Translations under genes and position numbers: made by a program
The notes under the pieces: generated by a model
Database searches by the model: none
Seen by the model: the letters and a program-made list of their open reading frames with translations, nothing else
Told to the model about the DNA's origin: nothing
Shown: positions 42,037-56,452 of the stretch, one piece after another
Layout: each line of letters begins with the position of its first letter
How positions within the stretch are numbered: position 1 is the first letter of the stretch
DNA from: Astragalus membranaceus
Taxonomy: Eukaryota; Streptophyta; Magnoliopsida; Fabales; Fabaceae
DNA: 64,000 bases
Assembly: GCA_039519185.1 (NCBI GenBank)
Contig: CM076849.1
Coordinates: 66,508,834-66,572,833 of the forward strand
Direction of reading: 5' to 3'

Positions 42037-45000
42037 ATGGGTATGCGAATGCAAAGCTTTGGTATTTGATGACATGGAATGCTCATGTATTTTAATGACA
42101 TGCAAAGGAAAACTCTTTTTTTTTTTTATTCATGAAATGGGGATATTGCTGTAAAACGATGAATGACATGAAATGATGAATGACATGGGATGTTCTAGCT
42201 TTCTTTTCTTCTATGAGATGCAAGTATGATGTGATGCAACTGTATTGCTTTGATGTTTGAATGCAAATGTATGCGGTGATTGATGCTTTGATGAATGAAA
42301 TGCTCCTGTTCTAACTTCTGTTTGTTTCTTTTTGCTTCTTCTATGAAATGCAAACATTAATATGATGCAATGCTCTGATGTTTGATGCAATGATTCTTGT
42401 TATTTTTTCTTTTATGGAAATGCTAATGTTAATATGATGCATATGCGCTGTTTTAATGTTTGATGATTGAATGACAAAGGAATGCTTTGTGAAATGATGA
42501 ATGGCATGGAATGCTTTTGTCTTTTCTTTATTTTCTTTTTGCTTTCTTTGCTTTTTCTGTGAAATATCTGATGCAAAATGTAATGCTCTAGTGATGAATG
42601 ACATGCAATGATTTTGTTCTTCTTTTTTTATGAAGTGCGAACATTAATATGATGCCAATGCAATGAAAAGATTTCTGCTTTTTCTGTGCAACTGATGTGG
42701 AACGTTTTTTTTCTTTCTGCTATGTGATGAATGCACAAAATGTTAAGATGCAAATGTAATGCTTTGATGCACATGCTATAATGCCTAGATGCATGAGGTA
42801 AACATTTTTGTGATGATGAGATGCGAGACTTTGAATGCAAGGACTTGAGATGATTATTGACCATTCTGTTGAAAAATTGAATTTGATTCAAACTCTGGTG
42901 TTCTCAAGGTTTTTATTTACAAATAACCTCACTTGTTTTCTCTTTCTTTCCATGATGACTGAATTTTAGATATCACGTAAACAACCCGTGCTCTCTCTTT
43001 TGAAGCATTGTCTAGTAAGCATGCATAGGAGTGCAAATGTGAATGAATGAGTCAGTTAACTTGGAATTGGTTTAGGGCATGGACATTTATGGCAAGTGAA
43101 GGAATGACAGACATGGTTATTGCCGAAGCTTATGAGGGACCGAGAGATACAAGATTGCCCCAATTCAGGTCTTTGACGAGTGAATAACTTGCCCCTGTCT
43201 AGTGGTGACAACAACTAGGGGTGTAGAAGATGATGAATTGGGAACGCTTCGGCTCTTGGGATGAAAGCTGGAATGAAAGGGGTTTTGCTTCAACCCACAG
43301 AATTTGATGTTGCCCCAGTCATAACAAGGACAAAGCTGCCCCAATCATAATGACAAGGTCTTGTTTAGGATAGTGAGTTGGGAGATTGCTCCGGTGAGGT
43401 TTTTATGGGAATGAATGAGGTGAAGGAATGGGAATGCACTTGCCCCACTTTGGAATGACATTGACAACTGGAGTGACATGGGATGGGCATTGAACAGACT
43501 TTCCCAAGACTAGGGTGTGTGGGCGGTGAAGAGAATGCCCCGACTTTTGGGTCTGAGTGGTATTCTCAGTGCAAATCTTTGGTTCTCTACTGATGTCTTG
43601 ACTTTTGGTGCGAAAGAATCCTTATCTGGTGATCACTGCATCTTGAATGTGTTTTGGAGTGCAAGTCCCTCTTTTTTTATTTTGTCAGCTTTCTTTTTTC
43701 TGACTGTTCGTTTTTGTTTCCTCAGTTCTCTTTTTTCTGAGGGTTTATTCTTTCTTGATCAACTTTCTTTTTTCTGATCGTTTGCTTTTCTTTTGAGCAA
43801 ACACGTTGTACATAGATAAGCTTGTTCGTCCTAAGATTAGAATTTGAGTGAACAAAAGCAACCGGTCATTGATCGGAATGGACTTTTCGGGATTGTGGTG
43901 TTTTGTGGAGGAAGGAGGGTTAGGCTTAATGAAGTGTTTGAGGCTAATGGGAGGATGAGTTTTGTTCGGCGTTGATTGACGGTTAATGGTCTATGAGGAA
44001 GATGGTTATTGGGCTTGTTTGGGCTCTGTTAAAGCAAATTCGTGTCTCATGGTAGAATGACTAAGGGGTTTGATGTTGAGGCCAAAGGAAGTGTTTGAAG
44101 GTTTATGGAATCAGGTGTTGGAATGATGAAGTGTTTGAAGGTTTATTTAGACAAGGATCTCTTGTGTTTTGTGGTAACATGTACCAGCTCACCACTCACA
44201 TTTCTTTTGTATTTTCTTTTGTTTTGGGATTTTCATTTTTGAATCCCCTTTTTTTTTTATTTTCTCTTTTTCCTTTTTTTTTATGATTCTTTTCCTTCTT
44301 CGACTCGGGTGAGCTGATAAAAAGTGATGCACTGTTTTTTTTTATTTGGGGTGATCCTTGTCTAGGGTGATTTTTGGATTTTGGTTTTTCTTGGCTCAAG
44401 GTGGGTAGGAAAGGGACTTTCTGGGATTTTGGGGTTTTTGAGGAGATGGCCAAACTTCATTTCAAATCCCGATTGCTTATTTCTATAAGACTTAACTTTA
44501 GAACAATAATTTATCTATCTTCATGTGTTTGCTCTTTTTTCCTTTTTTTGTGCCCTAATTTTTGCCTGGACCGCTCTTTGCGAGTTTTCAGTCCACCGGG
44601 CGCTCCTTTTTGCCTAGGCCGCCCTTTGCGGGTTTTCGACCTAGCGAGCTTGTTTTCTTGTTTATTATATTATTATTATTATTATTTTTTGAGAGACTTA
44701 CACTGAAGGAATATGATATTAATCAAGGGGAATTAATGATCACAGGCTTGCCCTAGCATGGAGGACTTGAACCAAAAGTCAAATATGCACTGATGGGGAG
44801 AATATGCACTTTATGGGTGGACAGGGCGGGACTAGACTTGGATGGGAAACTGTGGTAAGGGAGGAAAACCAACGGACTCAAACACGAGAATGTACTCATA
44901 GCATGCACGCTCATTAGAAGAATGCTTCACAGAGAGTTAACATCAGTTAAAAATTTGTTTTTTCTTTGATACATTATTTAAGTCTTTTGTCATGGAATGG

Positions 45001-45239
45001 ATGGGATGCAGTGCTTTTGAAAAACTGAGTGCCTTGGAACACCTTGAGTTTGCAATCAAGTAAGGATAAACTTTTTCAAAAAGGATGATTGTTTCGCAAG
45101 AACGCCTCGCTTCTCATCACAACTCTTATTTTATGCAATGAATGAATGAACAAATTATGATATGCAAGTATGATGCAAATGCGTGGAGAATGACCACTCG
45201 AAGAGCGTGGCTTATTCTAAATAACTTTGTTATTTTTAA

Positions 45240-45740
45240 TGCAAGACAAAACATGGAATGCCAATGCGAATGATGCAGGAATGATGCCCCTTTTTTTCAA
45301 AATGATTTTTGATTTTGATTTTTTTATTTTTTTTATTTTTTAGAGGCAAGACAAAGTACGAAATACCAATGCCCCCTTTTTCTTTTGAATGATGAAAGAT
45401 GCAGGAATGATGCTTCTTTTTTTTTTTAAATGATGATTTTTTTTTAGAGGCAAGGCAAAGTATGAGATACCAATGCCCCTTTTTTCTTTTGAATGATGAA
45501 AGATGCAGGAATGATGCTTTTCTCTAAATGATGATGATTATTTTTTTTTTTTAGAGGCAAGACAAAGTATGAAATGCCAATGCCCTTTTTTTCTTTTGAA
45601 TGATGAAAGATGCAGGAATGATGTTTTTTTTTCTAAATGATAATTTTTTTAGAGGCAAGGCAAAGTATGAAATACCAATGCCCCTTTTTTCTTTTGAATG
45701 ATGAAAGATGCAGGAATGATGTTTTTTTCTAAATGATGAT
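45240..45740. repeat. ~100-bp tandem repeat, unit C
   Basis: Five units as in the other internals. Confidence 0.85.
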
Positions 45741-47086
45741 TTTTATTCATGATTATGAATGAGATGCTTTCTTGTTTTAATTTTTTGTGCAATGAAATGC
45801 ATGATACTCACAATGATGATTTTGAAAATTATTTGGAGATGCAAATGATTTATTGGAAAAAAGGTTTTAGAAAAATGTGCTTGACGGGGTATGACCCGCT
45901 CCTACGTATCCCCATTGTAATGAGGAATCAAAGCTTACGTATTTCTACTGTGTCCTTTTTTTTTGAAATAATGCTTATGCATGAATGCCTCGTGTTGGAT
46001 GAACTTGACAAGGATTTTTTTGCATGATCATAAATGAAATGCTTATGCTATGCAGATGATAATTGTTTTTTGTTTTATCTTTATGTGATGAAAGGGAATG
46101 CAAGATGAATGGTTTTTTTTTCAAAATCGGAATTTTATGCAATGCAAATGGTTCAATGATGCAGTGATGCAATGATGCTTCTTTTTTGTTTTTGCAGAAA
46201 GAGGATATTTACAGGTGGTGATTTGAAAATTTTCACACTAGATGCCACCTCATATAGGCGTTTATTGAAAAGGGAAAGCATATCCTTTTTTTTTTCAAAA
46301 ATTTTGAAGGAAAAATTGATTGAACCGAATGCAACGATGCAACACACAATTTGGAAAGCCCTTGTGACCTAAAAGGGGGTAGAACCTATGATCTAAGGTA
46401 TTTTAGGGATAATCTTCTCATGTAGCTCTATTCACACCCTCACAAAGGTCATCAGAGCCACAGTCCCTCTCATGAAAATCCTTGTAAATGCAGCAAACTG
46501 CTAGATACGAAGCATCATGAAAGAGCACAACTCTGATTGAAACTTTCGCGAGTAGCCAAACGGACAAAGGTCCTGATGGGCTCCCACTACTCGAATCCAC
46601 TCATCCTATGGTATCCTAACAGACCTGGGTTATGGTCTCTTTCTCTAATCATGTAGCCTCAAGGTACAAGTGTGTGTGTGCGAAGGGCATTTCCTTAAAA
46701 AACTACCCTACCTGCAAATGAAAATCCAGAACAGTCCAGACAATAGAAATCAATAACATGTCGTCTACCCTAGGGTTCAATATCAATCAAATTCAACTAA
46801 TCTAGGGTGCCAACAACAAACACATTACTTACCTCAGAAAGGGAGCTGAGAAGAAGGGGACATGACAAGAGAGGGGAAATATGCATGAGGGAACTAAGCA
46901 TTTAGGCAAAGAAGTAACTATCTATTATTTTAAACAAAAGCAAACATAGAAGAAGAATGCATATGGATGCAACATGCTTATGACAAAGAAGAAGAATAGA
47001 GGCAAAGCAAGATGTTCAAATCAATCACACAAACCACACACTTAATTAATTAGGCTTGACCCACTTTTGAAAAAATGTTTTTTTAT

Positions 47087-47104
47087 TCCCCAGCAGAGTC
47101 GCCA
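47087..47104 (-). other. Primer binding site, unit C
   Basis: TGGCGACTCTGCTGGGGA on the minus strand, two bases from the LTR 4 boundary. Confidence 0.75.
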
Positions 47105-47106
47105 GC

Positions 47107-50082
47107 TGTTGCGCCCGAAAAAGTCCCCGAGGGAGAACCTTCCTCGTTCACAACTTTTCCTAAGACAATGAAGCCGCCACCAATATTTATTAAGGAAAAT
47201 ATTAGGAAAACCTTTTTTGGAAAGCGATTGGTCTTGCGAAACTAGAGAATAGGGTTCGGGGGTCGGTTACGCGCAGGGAAGGTGTTAGCACCCCACCCGT
47301 CCTCTCTACTGAGAGGGAACCTTTAATTAAATGTGTGGTTTTAGTGTGTTGACTTGAAAATACTTAATTTTGCCTCTCTACTTCGTATTGAAAAAAATCT
47401 TAATGAAAATCCTTATTTATTATGAAAAAGGGGGAAAAATGGTTTTTTAGAAAAAAGTGCTTGACGGGACATGGCCCGCTCCTACGTATCTCCCGGTGCG
47501 ATGGAGAACTCAAAGCTACGTAGTTCTTCTTTGTCTTTTTGAAAAGTTTTTGTTTTTTTATCTTTTTTAGTGAGTTTTCGAAATAGGACGAGCATTTAGT
47601 GAATGATTAAACTAACCAAGGTTAGGGGTAATCACCGCTAAGTACTCTTGAAAATGAGAGTCACTACCGCCAGTCAGACGAACAAAGGTTCTGATTGACT
47701 ATTAGTAGCGACTCGTTTTTATTTGTTCTTTTGAAAGGGGTTTTCGAAAGAGATTGATTGGCGCGAATGATCAAGCTAACAAAGGTTATGAGTGATCATC
47801 GCTTGTTGTTCTCTTGGGAAAAAGTCATCGCCACCAATGGCTAGACGAACAAAGGTTTTGATTAGCCACTAGCGACGATGGGTCGAAAATGTTTTCAGAA
47901 AGGAAAAGGTTTTCGTCCTGAAAATGATATTGGTTTGCAAAAGTGATTCTTTTTTGTTATGAGAATAAATCTTTTCTTTTTGTTATGCAAATGCTAAACT
48001 TTTTATGATTGCGCTTGACGAGAACGTGACTCGCTCCTACGTATCCCAAATGGGAATCAAAGCAACGTAGTTCTAACGAGCCTTAAAAATGAAAATATTT
48101 TTGATGAGGTTTTAGAAAATGAAAGCTTTCATGATGATCAAACTAACAAAGGTTATGATGGACCACCGCTAATAACTTGCTTTTGATTCTTTGATACCTA
48201 GACAAATGCTTTTTGAAATTAGACGCGTTCATGATAATCAAACCAACAAAGGTTGTGATGGATTATCACTAGTAGCTTGCTTTATGCTTACGAAAATTCT
48301 TTTGAAATTGAGGCTTTCATGGCAATCAAACCAATCAAAGGTTGTGATGGATTGCCACTAGTAACCGTTTTTGTGCCAGGTCGTTTAGAAATGAAAACAA
48401 TGAATGCGAGAAAGAATTGGTGGATTCAAGCATAACACAATCAGTGGAATCAAATCATTAAGCAACAATATTTGAATTCGCCAACAGAAATCAAGTCTAA
48501 ACTACACATAGTAGATCACAATGCATAGATAGGCAAGGAGGGAACTTGAATTGGGCATCAAGCAAAAATACAAAAGTAGGCAAGATTGAACCTAAATGCA
48601 CATCTAGTGGAAGATGCTAGGCGAGAACCATACTCAAATATTTCTACAAAACGCAAGGGGAATCTAAATGCACATCTAGTGGAAGATGTAATGTAAGGAA
48701 TGGACCTATCTAAGTATTGATGATATTCTATATGAGAGTAGACGATGACGCTGTAAGCTCAAGCAAAAAAGTTGCCTCAATCATGATCATTGGCCAGCAT
48801 AGGCAAGCAAATTATTTAGCGACCAAAGTATCAAAGAATGTTGAATCACTTTGGTCAATCCTCACACTTAAGATTAAGTGCACAAGTGCACAAGTGTGAA
48901 TCACATTGCCAATCATCATATAAACTAAAAGGGTTGAATCATCTGAGACCATCTTCACCACTCAGAACATGATGCACTAGGCATAAGTGGGAATCATGTG
49001 GTTCATCATCAACAATGACACTATAACTAAGTTAAATCACATAGGGCAATTTTGGCATGGATCACAATGATTAAATATTAACAAATATAAAGACAGAAAT
49101 ACCTCTGATGAAGGCAGATACTACCACTTGAAGAACGCAACTCCAACTAACTCTTGCAGAAGATCAGCTCAGACGGACCAACGGAACGAATAGAGCGAAA
49201 AAAATAAAGCGTAGAAGAGTTTTTCTAAAATGTGAGAGATTTCGAGAAAAATGGGTTTTTTCTCTGATCTCGTGAAAATCTGTGTCTGAGAAGCAGAGAG
49301 GAGTTGTGAAATTGTGGTGAAAATGTGTGTGTTTGAAATGAAAAAAGAGGTGCCTATTTATAGGAAATTAGATTTGATCTATTTTAGGAAATAGGCTAAT
49401 CGATTATGTTGAAAAACACTTGGGAGATGTAATCGATTATTGGCTCATTGAGTTTTGAGTAGATAATCGATTATATGGCATATATAATCGATTAGGTACT
49501 CACCATATTTAGTGAAAACTTTCCATTTATGCTCATAATCGATTATGGACCTTAGTGAAAACATGGGATAATCGATTATGCTCCTGAATTGTTTCAGAGT
49601 AGATAATCGATTATCCCCTTTGATTTTCAGAGTAGATAATCGATTATCCCCTTGATTTTCAGGTAGATAATCGATTATCCCCTTGATTTTCAGAGTAGAT
49701 AATCGATTATTTACTTGAAAGAAGGATATGAATAATCGATTATGTGCCTTCCTAAAAACATGGGTAACTTCCTTATTCATCAAGAATACATTATATGCAT
49801 GATAAAATCAATTTTATACTTTCTAAAAGAATTATTTTCATGCATGAGGCTTATTGAAAAATATTTCCATGCAAAATTATTTTTATAGACCCTTTTGTGA
49901 GAAATGACCAAAATGCCCTTTTTGACCCTAAAAACCCTAATTTCCCAAAAAGTGCATTCTAACCCTAAAAATGATTTTAAAAACTTTGGAATGGTTTCTA
50001 GGACCCAAAATGCAATGCATAATTTATTTTTGTGTGGAAAATTAGGGTTTGGACCTAAGCCGGACAAAATTGGGGTATGACA
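47107..50082 (-). repeat. LTR 4 of the array (2976 bp)
   Basis: Same organisation as LTR 1: hairpins at about 47604-48357, TATA box 49355-49362, palindrome block about 49396-49743. The right half is LTR 5-like. The left half mixes types: LTR 1/5 bases near 47640-47750 but LTR 2/3 bases near 47809-47870. Confidence 0.9.
49355..49362 (-). promoter_or_regulatory. LTR 4 TATA box
   Basis: TATAAATA on the minus strand in the conserved CCTATAAATAGG context. Confidence 0.75.
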
Positions 50083-50095
50083 GCTGCCCCTCTTT
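50083..50095 (-). other. Polypurine tract, unit D
   Basis: AAAGAGGGGCAGC on the minus strand, abutting the start of LTR 4. Confidence 0.85.
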
Positions 50096-50252
50096 ATTTG
50101 GATTTTACCAAGAAATATGAATTGCGCGAGACATATTTCGAAGGTAAAATAGAAATAAAGAATTCAGAAATTATACCAATTTTGTCCATTTGGAGAAATC
50201 CAAATTTTTTTTTTTGTGGAAAGATAGACACTTTCGTGTTGATGCGAAAAGA

Positions 50253-50659
50253 GTAAATGAACACTGACGTGTAGACAGAAAAGGTAAAATGGGCACTTGG
50301 CGTGCAGACAGACAAGTAAAATGGGCACTTGGCGTGCAGACAGAAAAGTAAAATGGGCACTGGGCGTGCAGACAGAAAAGTAAAATGGGCACTTGCGTGC
50401 GGACCGAAAGGTAAAATGGGCACTTGCCGTGCAGACAGAAAAGTAAATGGGCACTTGGCGTGCAAACTGAAAAGTAAATGGGCACTTGGCGTGCAAACAG
50501 AAGAGTAAAATGGGCACTTGGCGTGCAAACAGAAGAGTAAAATGGGCACTTGGCGTGCAAACAGAAAAGTAAAATGGGCACTTGGCATGCAGACAGAAAA
50601 GTAAAATGGGCACTTGGCGTGCAGACAGAAAAGTAAAATGGGCACTTGCGTGCAGAAAG
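50253..50659. repeat. 32-bp tandem repeat, unit D
   Basis: Same repeat with a few unit-specific changes, including GGCACTGGGCG (also in unit E) and one shortened terminal unit. Confidence 0.9.
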
Positions 50660-53600
50660 CGGTAAATTGCCCAGGCTGCCTAAAACCTATAATCCTTAAA
50701 CGAACTCTTGACGAATCCGAGTTTGCACGTGGCTTTGAGGAGCACGCTCTTCCTGTTGGCCTTTTTCGAGCGACCGGGGGGATCGTTATCAGCTCCGGAA
50801 CTGATATACAGATCAATGCACGGCGTCCACTGTATCTTAGGCTCGATACAACTATTCCGTTGAACCTCACATGGGGCTGCGGTCCATCGCGTTGCTCGTA
50901 CACGATGTGAGACCTGGGCAGAAGGGAGCGATGATCTCTGTGCTCCGATCCGCAATGCGCGTTTGAGCGCTCTCTCTTCTTTTCTCTCTTTCTTTTCTAT
51001 TTCTCTCTTTTCTTTTTTTCTTTCTGAACTCCCAACTTGGGGGAACATTTTCTGGAATCTGGGGACGAGGGCTAACACCGAAGTGCTCATCCTCTCTCTG
51101 TAGCTGAAAATGTACAAATGCAACGTAAATGCCATGATTGCTGTTTTCTTTTTATGATGATGAATGATGAGTTTCTTATTTCCTTTGTCTATGTCGGATG
51201 AATGCATGATCTTCTACTGCTCCTATATGCTTGATGAATGCAATGCATGATTTTCTTTTTCTTTTGCTTATGTCTGATGAATGCATGATTTTATGCTTGG
51301 TGAATGTAATGCCTGACTTTATTTGTTCTTTTGCTTTTCTCCTCTTCTTTTCTTTTGCTCTTTTAAGAATCATGGGTATGCGAATGCAAAGCTTTGGTAT
51401 TTGATGACATGGAATGCTCATGTATTTTAATGACATGCAAAGGAAAACTCTTTTTTTTTTTATTCATGAAATGGGGATATTGCTGTAAAATGATGAATGA
51501 CATGAAATGATGAATGACATGGGATGTTCTAGCTTTCTTTTCTTCTATGAGATGCAAGTATGATGTGATGCAACTGTATTGCTTTGATGTTTGAATGCAA
51601 ATGTATGCGGTGATTGATGCTTTGATGAATGAAATGCTCCTGTTCTAACTTCTGTTTGTTTCTTTTTGCTTCTTCTATGAAATGCAAACATTAATATGAT
51701 GCAATGCTCTGATGTTTGATGCAATGATTCTTGTTATTTTTTCTTTTATGGAAATGCTAATGTTAATATGATGCATATGCACTGTTTTAATGTTTGATGA
51801 TTGAATGACAAAGGAATGCTTTGTGAAATGATGAATGGCATGGAATGCTTTTGTCTTTTCTTTATTTTCTTTTTGCTTTCTTTGCTTTTTCTGTGAAATA
51901 TCTGATGCAAAATGTAATGCTCTAGTGATGAATGACATGCAATGATTTTGTTCTTCTTTTTTTATGAAGTGCGAACATTAATATGATGCCAATGCAATGA
52001 AAAGATTTCTGCTTTTTCTGTGCAACTGACGTGGAACGTTTTTTTTTTCTTTTTGCTATGTGATGAATGCACAAAATGTGAAGATGCAAATGTAATGCTT
52101 TGATGCACATGCTATAATGCCTAGATGCATGAGGTAAACATTTTTGTGATGATGAGATGCGAGACTTTGAATGCAAGGACTTGAGATGATTATTGACCAT
52201 TCTGTTGAAAAATTGAATTTGATTCAAACTCTGGTGTTCTCAAGGTTTTTATTTACAAATAACCTCACTTGTTTTCTCTTTCTTTCCATGATGACTGAAT
52301 TTTAGATATCACGTACACAACCTGTGCTCTCTCTTTTGAAGCATTGTCTAGTAAGCATGCATAGGAGTGCAAATGTGAATGAATGAGTCAGTTAACTTGG
52401 AATTGGTTTAGGGCATGGACATTTATGGCAAGTGAAGGAATGACAGACATGGTTATTGCCGAAGCTTATGAGGGACCGAGAGATACAAGATTGCCCCAAT
52501 TCAGGTCTTTGACGAGTGAATAACTTGCCCCTGTCTAGTGGTGACAATAACTAGGGGTGTAGAAGATGATGAATTGGGAACGCTTCGGCTCTTGGGATGA
52601 AAGCTGGAATGAAAGGGGTTTTGCTTCAACCCACAGAATTTGATGTTGCCCCAGTCATAACAAGGACAAAGCTGCCCCAATCATAATGACAAGGTCTTGT
52701 TTAGGATAGTGAGTTGGGAGATTGCTCCGGTGAGGTTTTTATGGGAATGAATGAGGTGAAGGAATGGGAATGCACTTGCCCCACTTTGGAATGACATTGA
52801 CAACTGGAGTGACATGGGATGGGCATTGAACAGACTTTCCCAAGACTAGGGTGTGTGGGCGGTGAAGAGAATGCCCCGACTTTTGGGTCTGAGTGGTATT
52901 CTCAGTGCAAATCTTTGGTTCTCTACTGATGTCTTGACTTTTGGTGCGAAAGAATCCTTATCTGGTGATCACTGCATCTTGAATGTGTTTTGGAGTGCAA
53001 GTCCCTCTTTTTTTATTTTGTCAGCTTTCTTTTTTCTGACTGTTCGTTTTTGTTTCCTCAGTTCTCTTTTTTCTGAGGGTTTATTCTTTCTTGATCAACT
53101 TTCTTTTTTCTGATCGTTTGCTTTTCTTTTGAGCAAACACGTTGTACATAGATAAGCTTGTTCGTCCTAAGATTAGAATTTGAGTGAACAAAAGCAACCG
53201 GTCATTGATCGGAATGGACTTTTCGGGATTGTGGTGTTTTGTGGAGGAAGGAGGGTTAGGCTTAATGAAGTGTTTGAGGCTAATGGGAGGATGAGTTTTG
53301 TTCGGCGTTGATTGACGGTTAATGGTCTATGAGGAAGATGGTTATTGGGCTTGTTTGGGCTCTGTTAAAGCAAATTCGTGTCTCATGGTAGAATGACTAA
53401 GGGGTTTGATGTTGAGGCCAAAGGAAGTGTTTGAAGGTTTATGGAATCAGGTGTTGGAATGATGAAGTGTTTGAAGGTTTATTTAGACAAGGATCTCTTG
53501 TGTTTTGTGGTAACATGTACCAGCTCACCACTCACATTTCTTTTGTATTTTCTTTTGTTTTGGGATTTTCATTTTTGAATCCCCCCTTTTTTTTTGATTT

Positions 53601-54577
53601 TCTCTTTTTCCTTTTTTTTTTATGATTCTTTTCCTTCTTCGACTCGGGTGAGCTGATAAAAAGTGATGCACTGTTTTTTTTATTTGGGGTGATCCTTGTC
53701 TAGGGTGATTTTTGGATTTTGGTTTTTCTTGGCTCAAGGTGGGTAGGAAAGGGACTTTCTGGGATTTTGGGGTTTTTGAGGAGATGGCCAAACTTCATTT
53801 CAAATCCCGATTGCTTATTTCTATAAGACTTAACTTTAGAACAATAATTTATCTATCTTCATGTGTTTGCTCTTTTTTCCTTTTTTTGTGCCCTAATTTT
53901 TGCCTGGACCGCTCTTTGCGAGTTTTCAGTCCACCGGGCGCTCCTTTTTGCCTAGGCCGCCCTTTGCGGGTTTTCGACCTAGCGAGCTTGTTTTCTTGTT
54001 TATTATATTATTATTATTATTATTTTTTGAGAGACTTACACTGAAGGAATATGATATTAATCAAGGGGAATTAATGATCACATGCTTGCCCTAGCATGGA
54101 GGACTTGAACCAAAAGTCAAATATGCACTGATGGGGAGAATATGCACTTTATGGGTGGACGGGGCGGGACTAGACTTGGACGGGAAACTGTGGTAAGGGA
54201 GGAAAACCAACGGACTCAAACAAGAGAATGTACTCATAGCATGCACGCTCATTAGAAGAATGCTTCACAGAGAGTTAACATCAGTTAAAAATTTGTTTTT
54301 TCTTTGATACATTATTTCAGTCTTTTGTCATGGAATGGATGGGATGCAGTGCTTTTGAAAAACTGAGTGCCTTGGAACACCTTGAGTTTGCAATCAAGTA
54401 AGGATAAACTTTTTCAAAAAGGATGATTGTTTCGCAAGAACGCCTCGCTTCTCATCACAACTCTTATTTTATGCAATGAATGAATGAACAAATTATGATA
54501 TGCAAGTATGATGCAAATGCGTGGAGAATGACCACTCGAAGAGCGTGGCTTATTCTAAATAACTTTGTTATTTTTAA

Positions 54578-55085
54578 TGCAAGACAAAACATGGAATGCC
54601 AATGCGAATGATGCAGAATGATGCCCCTTTTTTTCAAAATGATTTTGATTTTGATTTTTTTATTTTTTTTTATTTTTTAGAGGCAAGACAAAGTACGAAA
54701 TACCAATGCCCCCTTTTTCTTTTGAATGATGAAAGATGCAGGAATGATGCTTCTTTTTTTTTTTTTAAATGATGATGTTTTTTTTAGAGGCAAGGCAAAG
54801 TATGAGATACCAATGCCCCTTTTTTCTTTTGAATGATGAAAGATGCAGGAATGATGCTTTTCTCTAAATGATGATGATTAATTTTTTTTTTTTTAGAGGC
54901 AAGACAAAGTATGAAATGCCAATGCCCTTTTTTTCTTTTGAATGATGAAAGATGCAGGAATGATGTTTTTTTTTTCTAAATGATAATTTTTTTAGAGGCA
55001 AGGCAAAGTATGAAATACCAATGCCCCTTTTTTCTTTTGAATGATGAAAGATGCAGGAATGATGTTTTTTTCTAAATGATGATTT
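54578..55085. repeat. ~100-bp tandem repeat, unit D
   Basis: Five units as elsewhere; the first has lost one base (GATGCAGAATGATG). Confidence 0.85.
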
Positions 55086-56432
55086 TTATTCATGATTATG
55101 AATGAGATGCTTTCTTGTTTTAATTTTTTGTGCAATGAAATGCATGATACTCACAATGATGATTTTGAAAATTATTTGGAGATGCAAATGATTTATTGGA
55201 AAAAAGGTTTTAGAAAAATGTGCTTGATGGGGTATGACCCGCTCCTACGTATCCCCATCGTAATGAGGAATCAAAGCCTTACGTATTTCTACTGTGTCCT
55301 TTTTTTTTGAAATAATGCTTATGCATGAATGCCTCGTCTTGGATGAACTTGACAAGGATTTTTTTGCATGATCATAAATGAAATGCTTATGCTATGCAGA
55401 TGATAATTGTTTTTTGTTTTATCTTTATGTGATGAAAGGGAATGCAAGATGAATGGTTTTTTTTTTCAAAATCGGAATTTTATGCAATGCAAATGGTGCA
55501 ATGATGCAGTGATGCAATGATGCTTCTTTTTTGTTTTTGCAGAAAGAGGATATTTACAGGTGGTGATTTGAAAATTTTCACACTATATGCCACCTCATAT
55601 AGGCGTTTATTGAAAAGGGAAAGCATATCCTTTTTTTTTTTTCAAAATTTTGAAGGAAAAATTGATTGAACCGAATGCAACGATGCAACACACAATTTGG
55701 AAAGCCCTTGTGACCTAAAAGGGGGTAGAACCTATGATCTAAGGTATTTTAGGGATAATCTTCTCATGTAGCTCTATTCACACCCTCACAAAGGTCATCA
55801 GAGCCACAGTCCCTCTCATGAAAATCCTTGTAAATGCAGCAAACTGCTAGATACGAAGCATCATGAAAGAGCACAACTCTGATTGAAACTTTCGCGAGTA
55901 GCCAAACGGACAAAGGTCCTGATGGGCTCCCACTACTCGAATCCACTCATCCTATGGTATCCTAACAGACCTGGGTTATGGTCTCTTTCTCTAATCATGT
56001 AGCCTCAAGGTACAAGTGTGTGTGTGCGAAGGGCATTTCCTTAAAAAACTACCCTACCTGCAAATGAAAATCCAGAACAGTCCAGACAATAGAAATCAAT
56101 AACATGTCGTCTACCCTAGGGTTCAATATCAATCAAATTCAACTAATCTAGGGTGCCAACAACAAACACATTACTTACCTCAGAAAGGGAGCTGAGAAGA
56201 AGGGGACATGACAAGAGAGGGGAAATATGCATGAGGGAACTAAGCATTTAGGCAAAGAAGTAACTATCTATTATTTTAAACAAAAGCAAACATAGAAGAA
56301 GAATGCATATGGATGCAACATGCTTATGACAAAGAAGAAGAATAGAGGCAAAGCAAGATGTTCAAATCAATCACACAAACCACACACTTAATTAATTAGG
56401 CTTGACCCACTTTTGAAAAAATGTTTTTTTAT

Positions 56433-56450
56433 TCCCCAGCAGAGTCGCCA
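56433..56450 (-). other. Primer binding site, unit D
   Basis: TGGCGACTCTGCTGGGGA on the minus strand, two bases from the LTR 5 boundary. Confidence 0.75.
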
Positions 56451-56452
56451 GC

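Larger units (their letters stand above)
23605..47106 (-). mobile_element. Internal region C, split by two insertions
   Basis: About 6.36 kb of internal sequence once the insertions are discounted: 23605-24597, then 40130-40446, then 42037-47106. Removing the TR-GAG element (with one copy of gctaa) and the LINE (with one copy of its 16-bp TSD) restores the sequence seen in A and B. It shares single-base variants with D and E rather than A and B (for example GCGTTTGAGCGCTC, TTATCTGGTG). It holds 32-bp repeats (23775-24181), ~100-bp repeats (45240-45740), the internal hairpins, and a PBS at 47087-47104. Confidence 0.85.
50083..56452 (-). mobile_element. Internal region D (6370 bp, no pol)
   Basis: Same plan as A: PPT 50083-50095, 32-bp repeats 50253-50659, hairpin pair about 53905-53982, ~100-bp repeats about 54578-55085, CTACGTA hairpin about 55228-55286, AAAG-loop hairpin about 55895-55939, PBS 56433-56450. 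About ten bases longer than A through T-run changes. Small indels in the 32-bp repeats shift the long minus-strand frame seen in other units, which argues that it is not under coding constraint. Confidence 0.85.
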